This document shows, one piece after another, positions 16,638 through 25,634 of a stretch of DNA of 42,163 nt. Made by a program: the position numbers and the translations under genes. How positions within the stretch are numbered: the stretch's first letter is position 1; each line of letters begins with the position of its first letter. Source of the DNA: Klebsiella pneumoniae (GTDB taxonomy: Bacteria; Pseudomonadota; Gammaproteobacteria; Burkholderiales; SG8-39); the NCBI GenBank assembly GCA_945906755.1, contig CAMDRJ010000006.1, positions 1 through 42,163 of the forward strand, in the 5' to 3' direction. A model generated the notes under the pieces. The model was given only the letters and a program-made list of their open reading frames with translations, searched no databases and was not told the origin of the DNA.

Positions 16638-18926
16638 TTAAAGGCTACTGGTGATCTCAATATCCCGCAGCACTTCGGAATCCGCGCGCGCGATTTCGTT
16701 TTCCAACAGCGATCCACAGCCTGGGCAGTAGAACTGGCGGAATACCGGACGATCGTCGATGAACCGCTTCCAATCGCCTACATGCGGATTGGACTCGGTG
16801 ATCTCGTTATCCGCGCGAACCGCGAAGTCCTTGTAGTTTTCGCGCACCGGGCCAAGGTCGGCTGAGCATTTTGCGCAGCAGGTATGGATGCTGCCGTTTT
16901 CCTTACGGACCGCTAGGTTGTCGGTGATCTGCGCAACCAGCTTGCCCGTCAGAATCTTCACCTTGCTGTCCTTGCGCTTGCGGGCGTTGCGCCGTTCAGC
17001 GCGCAGTGCCTTGGTCGCTTCGGCATCGAAGACTTCGTTTTCGCTGATCACCACGCCATAGATCGAACGCGCGGCCTCGCGTGAAACCGCGCGATTTTCA
17101 ATGACGTCTTTCGCGACCCGCTCGGCCTCGCGCTCGATCGGATCACCGAAGCCACCCGCCGCGGTCCAGATCACCGCATACACATCGGCCGGATGCTGAA
17201 GGAAATTCTCCTGACGCAACTGCAGCTCCACCGACGTGCCTTTGACTTCGCTGATGTCTGAGATCATGTCGCGATCGGCGATTCGCTTCATGATGTCGGT
17301 GTCGCGCTTGAATTTGTAGACGTTCACGGTGGCCGGATAACCGCCCATCATGCCGGTCGAGGTCGGAATCGCGTTACCCGACGACAGCGTGTCGTGCGTA
17401 ATGCTGGTCGTGCGATGGGGAATGAAGCAGGTTTCGGCCGACAAGCCACCCCGCCAGCGACCCGCACCACCGGAGTCGATGACTTCTTTCCGGTAGAGGA
17501 TCAAGAGCGGGAACGATTGCTCGTTGTGCTCGACGTTCGGTAGCCGGCAGATCGGCGTGCGCGATTGCCCGCCATTGGAGATGCCATCGCCGGTCGAGAA
17601 TGCACCGATCGCGCCGCCGATCGGATCGACCAACAGGTAACCATAGCGCTCGCCCCATTGATCGATGCCGCGAAAGATCGTCGCCGGCCACTGGCTGGTG
17701 CCACCGATACACATGATGTCACCGCGCATACGTTCGTCGATGAACAACATCTTCGAGAGCACGTTGTACGCGGGATAAAGCGAGATCTCCATCGCTTGCA
17801 CTGGTGCGGTCGACACCGAGGCAGGAAAGGTCGCGCAGGTAAAGGTGCCAGGCGTTGGATCGAACTCCACATGACGCAAGGCGCCGCCGATGGCGAAGTA
17901 TTGATCCCAACAGAGCAATTGGTTGAGCGCCACCATGATCGCGCCACGCCAACCTGAGTAGGTAGCGTTCATTGCGCCGTCTTGATCGGCCGTCCCCTCA
18001 TTTTCGAAGATGAGCCGGTTGCCTTTCTTGCGCAAGGTGAGCATCACCTGGTGCGTGCGACGATCACCCGGACGGCAGCATTCCACATAGGTGCGATCAC
18101 GCCACACGCCATCGGGGAGCCGCTTCAGTTTGTCGAGAAACGCCTTCTCGCTGTTGGTGAGGATCTTCTGCATGACCCCCTTCACCACGGTCGGGCCATA
18201 GCGCTTAATCAGTGCCAGCACGCGGTCGCGCGCAGTCATGTTGCCGGCGAGTTGCGCGCGAAAGTCGAGCGCTACCGCATCGGGTTTGCGTGAGGAACGT
18301 AAATAGACTTCCTCGATGTCGCGCCGGATCTCGTTGTTCTCGATAATCTTGACGGGAGGCATGCAGATGCCTTCTTCGAAGGCGTTTTCGGCCGATCCGC
18401 AGAACGACGACGGGGTGATGCCGCCAATGTCGTACTGGTGCAGACAGTTGGTGACCCAGCAGAACAGCTCGCCTTTCCAGAACACCGGGCAAATCAACAT
18501 CACGTCTTGTTGATGCGCCGCGCCGACCCATGGATCATTCGCCAGGAACATATCGCCATCACGAATGCCGGGGTTATCGCTCCGATATTCGAGAATCCAT
18601 TTCACCTGTGTATCGGTGACCCCCGACATGTACTGCATGTACGGCCCAAAATAGACGAACTCGCCATCTGCGGTCAGGATCGACGGATTGAGGTCGAGCG
18701 CATACATCGCCACCGGTGAACCGGAAATCCGCTGAATCGTCGCACCATGCTCTTCATTCACATGCCAAAGCGAATGGCGAATGACTTCATAGGTGATCGG
18801 ATCGATGTCTTTGTCGAACTTGGTGTGCAGCTTCAGCTTGGGGGAAATATTGAGTTTCTTTGGCGGCACATAGCCATGGAGCTTGCCGTCAAACTTGACG
18901 TCTTTCATCTCGCTCACTTTGGGCAT
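16638..18926 (-). CDS. HyuB-type carboxylase/hydrolase subunit with C-terminal acetone-carboxylase-gamma-like domain
   Basis: A 762-residue protein of the hydantoinase B/oxoprolinase family, which includes the large subunits of acetone and acetophenone carboxylases. The HyuB core covers about residues 38-600 (DPITYEVIRHSLWHVNEEHGATI, FLANDPWVGAAHQQDVMLICP, GQSRTPICRLPNVEHNEQSFPLL, DSGGAGRWRGGLS). Residues from about 680 hold two Cys pairs (CAKC, C684/C687; CPGC, C734/C737) with VRENYKDFAVR and FRQFYCPGCGSLLENEI, which strongly resemble the small zinc-binding gamma subunit of acetone carboxylase. The start ATG 18926 has GGAG 7 nt upstream, overlapping the stop codon of the preceding HyuA gene (TAGGAG). 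With HyuA it probably forms an ATP-dependent carboxylase or lactam-opening enzyme; the substrate is unknown. Confidence 0.86.
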   Translation of the reverse strand: MPKVSEMKDVKFDGKLHGYVPPKKLNISPKLKLHTKFDKDIDPITYEVIRHSLWHVNEEHGATIQRISGSPVAMYALDLNPSILTADGEFVYFGPYMQYMSGVTDTQVKWILEYRSDNPGIRDGDMFLANDPWVGAAHQQDVMLICPVFWKGELFCWVTNCLHQYDIGGITPSSFCGSAENAFEEGICMPPVKIIENNEIRRDIEEVYLRSSRKPDAVALDFRAQLAGNMTARDRVLALIKRYGPTVVKGVMQKILTNSEKAFLDKLKRLPDGVWRDRTYVECCRPGDRRTHQVMLTLRKKGNRLIFENEGTADQDGAMNATYSGWRGAIMVALNQLLCWDQYFAIGGALRHVEFDPTPGTFTCATFPASVSTAPVQAMEISLYPAYNVLSKMLFIDERMRGDIMCIGGTSQWPATIFRGIDQWGERYGYLLVDPIGGAIGAFSTGDGISNGGQSRTPICRLPNVEHNEQSFPLLILYRKEVIDSGGAGRWRGGLSAETCFIPHRTTSITHDTLSSGNAIPTSTGMMGGYPATVNVYKFKRDTDIMKRIADRDMISDISEVKGTSVELQLRQENFLQHPADVYAVIWTAAGGFGDPIEREAERVAKDVIENRAVSREAARSIYGVVISENEVFDAEATKALRAERRNARKRKDSKVKILTGKLVAQITDNLAVRKENGSIHTCCAKCSADLGPVRENYKDFAVRADNEITESNPHVGDWKRFIDDRPVFRQFYCPGCGSLLENEIARADSEVLRDIEITSSL

Positions 18927-18935
18927 GGCTGTCTC

Positions 18936-21065
18936 CTATTTAAATGTGATTTCGAAGTTGCCATAGGCGTCGACCTTGAGGGTGCGGCCCGGATGGACAA
19001 CCACGTTGGTTTGGGTGGTCTCGATGACGCACGGTCCCTTGATCTTGTTGCCGGCAACCAGCTTGGCGCCATCGAAGATCGGGGTCTTCTGCGTCTTCTT
19101 CAGATCAGCCCAATAAATATCGCGCGTGGTGAGCTTCGCCTGCTTGGGTATCACGCCGCTCATCGATTTGGCTTTCGACAACTTCGGACGCTGCGTCGGT
19201 GAAGTCGCCCGCACGCGCAGGGTGACGATCTCAAGGCGCGCGCCCTTGAATGAGGCGCCCTTCCCGTAGAGTTGCTCGTAGCGCGTGTAGAACCGCTGTC
19301 GGAGTTTTTCCCAAGCGGCCGGGGTGAGAACGCCTTGGTCTCTGGAGGCAGCCAGGCGGCCTTCAGGAATCATGATCTCGACCTCATTGATTTGGCCGCG
19401 ATGCCGCATGTCGAGCGAAAAGCTGAACTTGCGTCGATTCTTTGGAATGCCGTCTTTTTCCATCTGCGCTTCAGCGCGTGCCTGCAGCTCCTCGAGGACG
19501 CTATTGACACGGGATGGCGTAAAGGGCGAACCCTGAATATCAACTTGTTCGTAGACATGCAGGATGTCGGCCGAGGCCGCGCCAAATGCACACCAGGTCG
19601 AGGCGATTTCGCGCAACGGCACAACCACTTTCTGCACGCCAAGTTCCGAGCCGAATACGCTTGCATGCACCGGGCCTGCACCGCCGAATGCATACAAAAC
19701 GAAATCGCGCGGGTCGTAGCCCTTCTCGACCGTCATTTTGCGAATGATGTCGGCCATCTTGAACTCGACGATTTTCGCGATCCCGGCCGCGGCCTCGTTG
19801 ATCGATAAGCCAAGCTTGTCGGCCACGCTTTTCACGGCGGCGACCGATTTCGATTTGTCGAGCTTGATGCGACCGCCAAGAAAATTGTCCGGATCGATAT
19901 AGCCGAGCACGATGTCAGCGTCGGTCACCGTCGGAGTCATGTTGCCTTTGCCGTAGCAAGCCGGCCCCGGATCGGCACCGGCACTTTGCGGGCCAACGCG
20001 CAAGGTCTTCGCGAATTCATCGACCACGGCAAGACTGCCACCGCCCGCACCAATCGCTTCGATATCGACCTTGGGAAGGAAGTATTCGTACTGAATGACA
20101 TCGGACTTAAACGAGTATTCAGGCTGACCATTGGCGACGATGCCGACATCGAATGAGGTCCCGCCCATGTCGGTGGTGATGACATTCGGTGTACCGACCA
20201 GATTGCTGAAGTACGCCGAGCCCGTGACGCCGGATACCGGTCCGGAATCAAGCGTGAGAAGGGGCGATTCCATCGCCTTGTCGATCGAGACCGAGCCGCC
20301 ACCGCATTGGGTGATCTGTAGTGGCTGTCGATAGTTGTGCTTCTTCAACTGCTCGTCGAGATTGGCGAGGTAGCGCGACATGACCGGGCCGATGTACGCA
20401 TTGAGCACGGTTGCGGTGGTGCGCTCGTATTCGCCCCATTTGGGAGCGATATCGATCGAGCACGACACGAACACGCCGGGTGCAATGCGCTTGACCATTT
20501 CGGCCACGCGGCGCTCATGCGCGGCATGACGAAACGACCAGAGAAAGCAAATCGCAATTGCCTCGCACCCTAGGGCGACGAGTTCTTTAATTGCAACCTC
20601 TGCCTCGGCCTCATTGAGCGGAACGATCACATCACCAAAGCAATCGATGCGCTCGGAGACGCCGCGAATATAGCGCTTCGGCACGATCGGATCGGGCTTC
20701 TGGCTTTCCGGAAAATGGACGACCTTCGAAATATCGCGCGAATTCACGCCACGGGAACCGCGCATGATGTGAATAGCGTCTTCATGACCCATGGTGGTAA
20801 TCAAACCAACCTTCGCGCCTTTGCGTTGAATCAGCGCATTGGTGCCGACGGTGGTGCCATGGGTGAGCACGGAAATGCGCTCGCAGAACTGCTCGAACGG
20901 CATAGTCAGGCGTTCGGCGGCAACCCGCATGGCATTCAACATGCCCTCTGCGAAGTTGCCAGGCGTTGATTGCGCCTTGGTGGCGGTGATGTTGCCGCGC
21001 TTATCAAGCACGACGCAATCGGTGAACGTGCCACCGATGTCCACACCGACGAGGTAAGGACCCAA
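18936..21065 (-). CDS. HyuA-type ATP-binding subunit (acetone/acetophenone carboxylase beta-like)
   Basis: A 709-residue hydantoinase A/oxoprolinase-family protein of the ASKHA ATPase fold. Nucleotide motifs are VGVDIGGTFTDCVVLD at the N terminus and ITTDMGGTSFDVGIV near residue 300; LYAFGGAGPVHAS near 465 is also typical. These subunits phosphorylate the substrate or carbonyl intermediate with ATP while the HyuB partner completes hydrolysis or carboxylation. The length and the partner's gamma-like tail favour the carboxylase branch over simple hydantoinase. The start is TTG 21065, supported by AGGAGGAG about 4 nt upstream. The next gene's ribosome-binding site overlaps its stop. It is divergent from the sugar dehydrogenase gene at 21238. 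Confidence 0.9.
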   Translation of the reverse strand: MGPYLVGVDIGGTFTDCVVLDKRGNITATKAQSTPGNFAEGMLNAMRVAAERLTMPFEQFCERISVLTHGTTVGTNALIQRKGAKVGLITTMGHEDAIHIMRGSRGVNSRDISKVVHFPESQKPDPIVPKRYIRGVSERIDCFGDVIVPLNEAEAEVAIKELVALGCEAIAICFLWSFRHAAHERRVAEMVKRIAPGVFVSCSIDIAPKWGEYERTTATVLNAYIGPVMSRYLANLDEQLKKHNYRQPLQITQCGGGSVSIDKAMESPLLTLDSGPVSGVTGSAYFSNLVGTPNVITTDMGGTSFDVGIVANGQPEYSFKSDVIQYEYFLPKVDIEAIGAGGGSLAVVDEFAKTLRVGPQSAGADPGPACYGKGNMTPTVTDADIVLGYIDPDNFLGGRIKLDKSKSVAAVKSVADKLGLSINEAAAGIAKIVEFKMADIIRKMTVEKGYDPRDFVLYAFGGAGPVHASVFGSELGVQKVVVPLREIASTWCAFGAASADILHVYEQVDIQGSPFTPSRVNSVLEELQARAEAQMEKDGIPKNRRKFSFSLDMRHRGQINEVEIMIPEGRLAASRDQGVLTPAAWEKLRQRFYTRYEQLYGKGASFKGARLEIVTLRVRATSPTQRPKLSKAKSMSGVIPKQAKLTTRDIYWADLKKTQKTPIFDGAKLVAGNKIKGPCVIETTQTNVVVHPGRTLKVDAYGNFEITFK

Positions 21066-21237
21066 GATACTCCTCCTGTTTTAGAATGCAGAGGCAGTGT
21101 TCGAAACACCGCCGATAGAAGATGTCGCAGATGAAATTCGCGTCGCAGTATAAAGGTCCCCGCCCGGACGTGAAAGTGGTCAGTGGATCTTCGCGCTCGG
21201 CGAAACGTTTTTGCGGTACTTGCGAGGACGAAGATTC

Positions 21238-22368
21238 ATGTTGTTCTGGTGCCGTGCAGCCATTGTTCTTCTGTCCATCGCATGCATGCACGCGATGCCG
21301 GCTGCCGCGCAGTCGATCAAGTCACAGGAACATACGCTCCGCGTTACGACGCTGATCAATGGGCTCGAGCATCCGTGGGGACTTGCCTTTCTTCCCGATG
21401 GTCGCGTGTTGATTACTGAACGTCCTGGCCGCTTGCGTATCGCTTCTAGCGATTTCAAATTGTCGCCTGCGCCGATCATGGGGCTGCCGCCGGTCGCCGC
21501 GGTGGGACAAGGCGGCCTGCTCGATGTCGTGCTCCATCCGAAATTTGCCGAGAATAGTTGGGTTTACTGGTCGTTCGCCGCCCGAGGCCAAGGCGGTGTT
21601 GGGACGGAGGTCGCGCGCGGCAAATTGCGCGGCGATCGTCTCGATGAGGTCGAAATCATTTTCCGGGCGATGTCGAAACGCGGTGGTGACTTGCATTTCG
21701 GCTCACGCCTAGTGTTCGATCGACAGGGTTTTCTCTACATTACGCTGGGCGATCGCGGCGATCGGGAGCGCGCCCAACGCATGGACGAGCACGCCGGCAA
21801 GATTATCCGCCTGCATGATGATGGCAAAGTGCCGCTCGACAATCCGTTTGCCAAGCAAGCGGGCGCGCGTCCGGAAATATTTTCGCTTGGGCATCGCAAT
21901 GTGCAAGGCGCGGCATTGCATCCGGAAACCGGCGCACTCTGGGCCCATGAACACGGACCACAGGGCGGCGATGAAATCAACATCCTCGCGGCAGGCATCA
22001 ACCACGGCTGGCCCGAGATCACCTTCGGTGTCGAATATGGGAGCGGCATGCGCATCGGCTACGGCACTGCGAAAGCCGGCATGGCGCAGCCGGTTCATAG
22101 CTGGATGCCGTCGATTGCACCATCGGGCATGGCGTTCTATCGCGGCAGCGCCTTTCCGCGTTGGCAAGGCGATCTTCTGGTTGGCGCATTGGCCGGGCGT
22201 GCGCTCGTGCGTCTGCGTTTACAGGGCGAGAAAATCGTGCATGAGGAGCGCATGCTGTCTGGCAGCATTGGACGCGTACGCGATGTGCGCATTGGCCCGG
22301 ATGGGCTGATATATGTGTTGAGTGATCATGGCAGCGGCGCGTTGATGCGGGTGGAGCCCGTGCCATAA
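21238..22368 (+). CDS. Exported PQQ-dependent sugar dehydrogenase (YliI/Asd-like)
   Basis: A 376-residue six-bladed beta-propeller of the soluble aldose/glucose dehydrogenase family. A signal peptide is clear: a basic residue, a hydrophobic stretch (AAIVLLSIACMHAM) and an Ala-rich cleavage region (PAAAQS), so the protein is periplasmic. Family motifs are GLEHPWGLAFLPDGRVLITE, GGDLHFGSRLVFD...LGDRGDRERAQ, SLGHRNVQGAALHPETGALWAHEHGPQGGDEIN, which include the catalytic His and PQQ/Ca contacts. It would oxidise sugars and pass electrons to the respiratory chain. I chose ATG 21238 because GAGG lies about 10 nt upstream and the signal peptide then starts correctly; the open frame begins at 21211. 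No PQQ synthesis genes are in the window. Confidence 0.9.
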   Translation: MLFWCRAAIVLLSIACMHAMPAAAQSIKSQEHTLRVTTLINGLEHPWGLAFLPDGRVLITERPGRLRIASSDFKLSPAPIMGLPPVAAVGQGGLLDVVLHPKFAENSWVYWSFAARGQGGVGTEVARGKLRGDRLDEVEIIFRAMSKRGGDLHFGSRLVFDRQGFLYITLGDRGDRERAQRMDEHAGKIIRLHDDGKVPLDNPFAKQAGARPEIFSLGHRNVQGAALHPETGALWAHEHGPQGGDEINILAAGINHGWPEITFGVEYGSGMRIGYGTAKAGMAQPVHSWMPSIAPSGMAFYRGSAFPRWQGDLLVGALAGRALVRLRLQGEKIVHEERMLSGSIGRVRDVRIGPDGLIYVLSDHGSGALMRVEPVP

Positions 22369-22449
22369 GCCGGTTTTCGCGCTGCCGTTGCACGAGACCG
22401 CTTAGCGGGCTACATTTAGCCCCCCTTTCCGTAACCCCATTAGGAAGAC

Positions 22450-23700
22450 ATGGCCACGACATTCGGCGGCCCGGCAAACCGGGCGGACCAGGCGCTTGCC
22501 TGGAATATGAAACTCATCTCGCAGCACGAGCTGTCCGGCTTTGGTGGTGTCGGCGAAGGCATGGCGATGCAAAAAGCAAAGGATGGCCGTCGCATCCTGT
22601 GGCTCGCGCATGAATCGGCGCCCAAGAATTTTACGGCGATCGATGTCACCGATCCGAAGAATCCCAAGCAGGTGGTACAGACCGAATTGCCGCATGCGCG
22701 CGTTCGATCGAACTCGTTGGATGTCGTCGGTAATATCATGGCGGTGGCCTATCAATGCCAGCAGGTTGGCATGAAGCCGGCCGGTGTGGATCTGTTTGAT
22801 ATCTCGGTGCCTGAATCGCCCAAGTTGATTTCGCATTTCGATGCGTCCGGCCCGCATTCGCGTGGCGTGCATTGCGTCTGGTTTGTCGATGGCAAGTACG
22901 TTCATATGTCGAGCGGCGCGGCGGATTTTGAACCGACCAACCCGAATGACGATCAGTTCTACCGGATCATCGATGTGCAGAATCCCTCGAAGCCGGTGGA
23001 GGTCGGTCGCTGGTGGTATCCGGGCACGCGCAAAGGCGATAGCGTGCCGCCTCCCACCCGATTGAAGGGCGAATTCGATACCGGCTTTCGCATCCACAAC
23101 GTCAACGTCTATCCGGAGCGACCGAATCGCGCGTACATCGGCTATATCGATGGCGGCGCGGTCATCCTCGATATCACTGACAAGTCGCGGCCAAAGCAGG
23201 TATCGATCTGGCGCTACTCACCGCCCTTCAACGGCTTTTGCCATACGGCGATGCCATTGCTGTCGCAAGAGCTGTTGATCTGCAGCGATGAGTGCACGAA
23301 AGATGGCGGTGTCGATTGGCCAAAACTCGTGCGGGTTGTCGATATCAGCACGGAAACCAATCCGCAGCCGATTTCTACCTTCCCGATGCCGGCCTACGAA
23401 TCGTTTGCCAAGCGCGGCGGCCGTTACGGTGCGCACAATCTGCACGAGAATCTACCGGTGGAAACGTCATGGCGCTCCGACAAGATCGTCATCGGCACAT
23501 TCTTCAATGCCGGTGTACGCGCGTATGACGTCTCGAATCCTTACCAGCCGCAGGAAGTCGCCTACTATGTGCCGGCCGCCCCACGTATGGCACCAAGCGG
23601 CGCGATTCAGATCAACGACTGCTATGTCGACGATCGCAAACTGGTCTATGCAGTCGATCGACATATCGGCGGTGTCTACATCCTCGAAATGACGGTGTGA
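22450..23700 (+). CDS. LVIVD-repeat beta-propeller protein with several histidines
   Basis: A 416-residue protein made of LVIVD-type repeats: VDLFDISVPESPKLISHF near 113, VILDITDKSRPKQVSIW near 238, RAYDVSNPYQPQEVAYY near the C-terminal quarter. These form beta-propeller blades. No signal peptide is present, so it is probably cytosolic, unlike many LVIVD proteins. Histidines fall once or twice per blade in similar places (H136, H141, H216, H265, H329, H332), a layout reminiscent of propellers that hold a central metal such as carotenoid oxygenases and SBP56. The gene overlaps a COG0523 metallochaperone-type GTPase by 4 nt. A metal-dependent enzyme is therefore plausible, but that is inference. 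It lies 81 nt after the sugar dehydrogenase. Confidence 0.82.
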   Translation: MATTFGGPANRADQALAWNMKLISQHELSGFGGVGEGMAMQKAKDGRRILWLAHESAPKNFTAIDVTDPKNPKQVVQTELPHARVRSNSLDVVGNIMAVAYQCQQVGMKPAGVDLFDISVPESPKLISHFDASGPHSRGVHCVWFVDGKYVHMSSGAADFEPTNPNDDQFYRIIDVQNPSKPVEVGRWWYPGTRKGDSVPPPTRLKGEFDTGFRIHNVNVYPERPNRAYIGYIDGGAVILDITDKSRPKQVSIWRYSPPFNGFCHTAMPLLSQELLICSDECTKDGGVDWPKLVRVVDISTETNPQPISTFPMPAYESFAKRGGRYGAHNLHENLPVETSWRSDKIVIGTFFNAGVRAYDVSNPYQPQEVAYYVPAAPRMAPSGAIQINDCYVDDRKLVYAVDRHIGGVYILEMTV

Positions 23701-24776
23701 GTGCAGTGAGCGACCGGGGACGCGATCCGTTCGCCGGTCGCATCCCCATCACGATTATTACCGGTTTCCTTGGTGCGGGGAAAAGCACGCTGCTCGGTAA
23801 GTTGCTGCGTCATCCGGATATGCATCGTGCCGCGGTGATCGTGAACGAGTTTGGCGAGGTCGGCATCGATCACGCGTTATTGTCGGGTTCCACCGAATCG
23901 ATGACGCTGCTGCCAAACGGCTGTCTTTGCTGCACCGTGCGCACCGATTTGCAAGAGACCTTGCGCGAGATGTTTATCCAGCGCCGCGCCGGTGAAATCA
24001 TCGATTTCGATCGGGTATTTATAGAAACCTCGGGCCTGGCCGATCCGGCGCCGATCATGCATTCGCTGGTTTCCGACAATATGTTGGCGACGCAGTATCG
24101 GCTCGATGGGGTTGTTACGCTGGTTGATGCCATCAACGGTACCGGGTCGCTCGCTGCAATGCCCGAAGCGGTCAAGCAAGTGGCGGTGGCCGATCGATTG
24201 GTGATCACTAAATCCGATCTCGCAAGCGAGCCCGCTATCAAGGCGCTCGAACAGTCGCTTGCGCAACTCAATCCGCAAGCAGACCAGATGCGGGTGGTGC
24301 GCGGCGAAATTGAACCCCGTGAGCTATCGAATATTGGTATCGCCCGTGGCGCGGCTGATCTTCCTGCGATCGAGCGCTGGCTAGGACGAGTCAGCAATAC
24401 CGAATCGAACGACGGCGCCTATCTTGGTTCCCGCGTGCCGCGCGCGACGCATCTTGCCGCAGTGCGTTCATTCGTATTGTGGTTCGACCAACCCTTTACC
24501 TGGCAAAGCTTCACGACGATCGTGCAGGTGCTGACTTCGCTGCGCGGCCCGGATCTGCTGCGCGTCAAAGGGCTCGTCAATATCGTCGAGGAAAGCGGGC
24601 CGGTAGTCGTGCAAGGCGCCCAGCATCTGTTCGATGAACCCGCGCGCTTGGATAATTGGCCAAGCGAGGATCGGCGTTCCCGCTTGGTGTTTATTACGAA
24701 GAACCTGTCGCGCGAGCTTGTCGAGGGACTCTTCAAAGCGGTCGGAACGATTTCAGCGCCCGCAGCGAAGCCTTAA
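23697..24776 (+). CDS. CobW/COG0523 family GTP-binding protein (putative metallochaperone)
   Basis: A 359-residue G3E GTPase. Walker A is TGFLGAGKSTLLGKLL near residues 22-37. The metal-binding CxCC motif is NGCLCCTVR near 79-86, the DTAG-equivalent region reads FIETSGLADPAP, and the guanine specificity motif is ITKSDL near 167. A CobW C-terminal domain follows (SFVLWFDQPFTW...LLRVKGLVNI). Family members insert or supply metals (Zn, Co, Ni, Fe) to client proteins at the cost of GTP. The GTG start overlaps the stop of the LVIVD gene (GTGA), so the two are translationally coupled and the LVIVD protein is a candidate client. It converges on parB with only one base between the stop codons' outer ends. 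Confidence 0.92.
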   Translation: MSAVSDRGRDPFAGRIPITIITGFLGAGKSTLLGKLLRHPDMHRAAVIVNEFGEVGIDHALLSGSTESMTLLPNGCLCCTVRTDLQETLREMFIQRRAGEIIDFDRVFIETSGLADPAPIMHSLVSDNMLATQYRLDGVVTLVDAINGTGSLAAMPEAVKQVAVADRLVITKSDLASEPAIKALEQSLAQLNPQADQMRVVRGEIEPRELSNIGIARGAADLPAIERWLGRVSNTESNDGAYLGSRVPRATHLAAVRSFVLWFDQPFTWQSFTTIVQVLTSLRGPDLLRVKGLVNIVEESGPVVVQGAQHLFDEPARLDNWPSEDRRSRLVFITKNLSRELVEGLFKAVGTISAPAAKP

Positions 24777-24777
24777 T

Positions 24778-25632
24778 CTAACGGTTGAAGCGCTGCATCA
24801 GATCGTCGAGATGGTCGAGGCTCGCATACTCGATGACCAGCTTGCCGCTGCCCGCTTTGCCATGTTTCAGCTCGACGGTTGTGCCCAGTTTCTCCGATAG
24901 ATCATCTTGCAGACGAGCGATGTCACGGTCGATCTTTACAGGAGGCTTCGCGACCGGCATCTTCGGATGCAGCGTCTGATTCACTAGCGCCTCGGTCTCG
25001 CGAACCGATAGGCCCTTCTCGACGATTTGTTCCGCCAGTCGCACCTGCGTACCGCCATCGAGTGACAACAGCGCGCGGGCATGGCCCATATCGAGCTTGC
25101 CGGTGAAAACCAGTTCCTGCACTTGCTTGGTGAGATTGAGCATGCGCAGAAGATTGGTCGTGGCGCTGCGCGATCGACCGATCGCCTCAGCGGCCTGCTG
25201 GTGCGTGAGGCCAAATTCATCGATCAAGCGCTGCACGCCCTTTGCCTCTTCCATCGGATTGAGGTCTTCGCGCTGAATGTTCTCAATGAGTGCCATCGCG
25301 AGTGCCGCTTGATCCGGCACATCGCGAATGACCACCGGAATTTCCGTGAGGCCGGCGAGCCGCGCGGCGCGCCACCGACGCTCACCCGCAATAATTTCGT
25401 AGTTCGCCGCACCGGTGCTGCGCACGAGAATCGGCTGAATCATGCCTTGCGATTGGATCGATGCCGCCAGTTCTTTGAGTGATTCATCATCCATCCGCGT
25501 GCGCGGTTGGTAACGTCCCGGCTGGAGTTGATCGGGGCGCAGCGTCGCCATGGAGTCTTTGCCCGCCATCGCCGGTTTGTCTTCGCCAAGCAGCGCGTCG
25601 AGCCCGCGGCCAAGTCCCTTTGGTTTCATCAT
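24778..25632 (-). CDS. parB: Chromosome partitioning protein ParB
   Basis: A 284-residue ParB. It opens with GLGRGLDALLGED, has the CTPase/ParB box with GERRWRAARLAG near 79-90, VIRDVPDQAALAMALIENIQREDLNPMEEA, and the helix-turn-helix LTHQQAAEAIGRSRSATTNLLRMLNL near 137-165 that reads parS. The C-terminal dimerisation region ends in LDDLMQRFNR. It loads on parS, spreads as a CTP-dependent clamp and partners ParA to segregate the origin. Two parS-like sites are at 29031 and 29091. The start lies 2 nt after the parA stop with GGAGGG upstream. The operon order rsmG-parA-parB is the common one. Confidence 0.96.
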   Translation of the reverse strand: MMKPKGLGRGLDALLGEDKPAMAGKDSMATLRPDQLQPGRYQPRTRMDDESLKELAASIQSQGMIQPILVRSTGAANYEIIAGERRWRAARLAGLTEIPVVIRDVPDQAALAMALIENIQREDLNPMEEAKGVQRLIDEFGLTHQQAAEAIGRSRSATTNLLRMLNLTKQVQELVFTGKLDMGHARALLSLDGGTQVRLAEQIVEKGLSVRETEALVNQTLHPKMPVAKPPVKIDRDIARLQDDLSEKLGTTVELKHGKAGSGKLVIEYASLDHLDDLMQRFNR

Positions 25633-25634
25633 TG

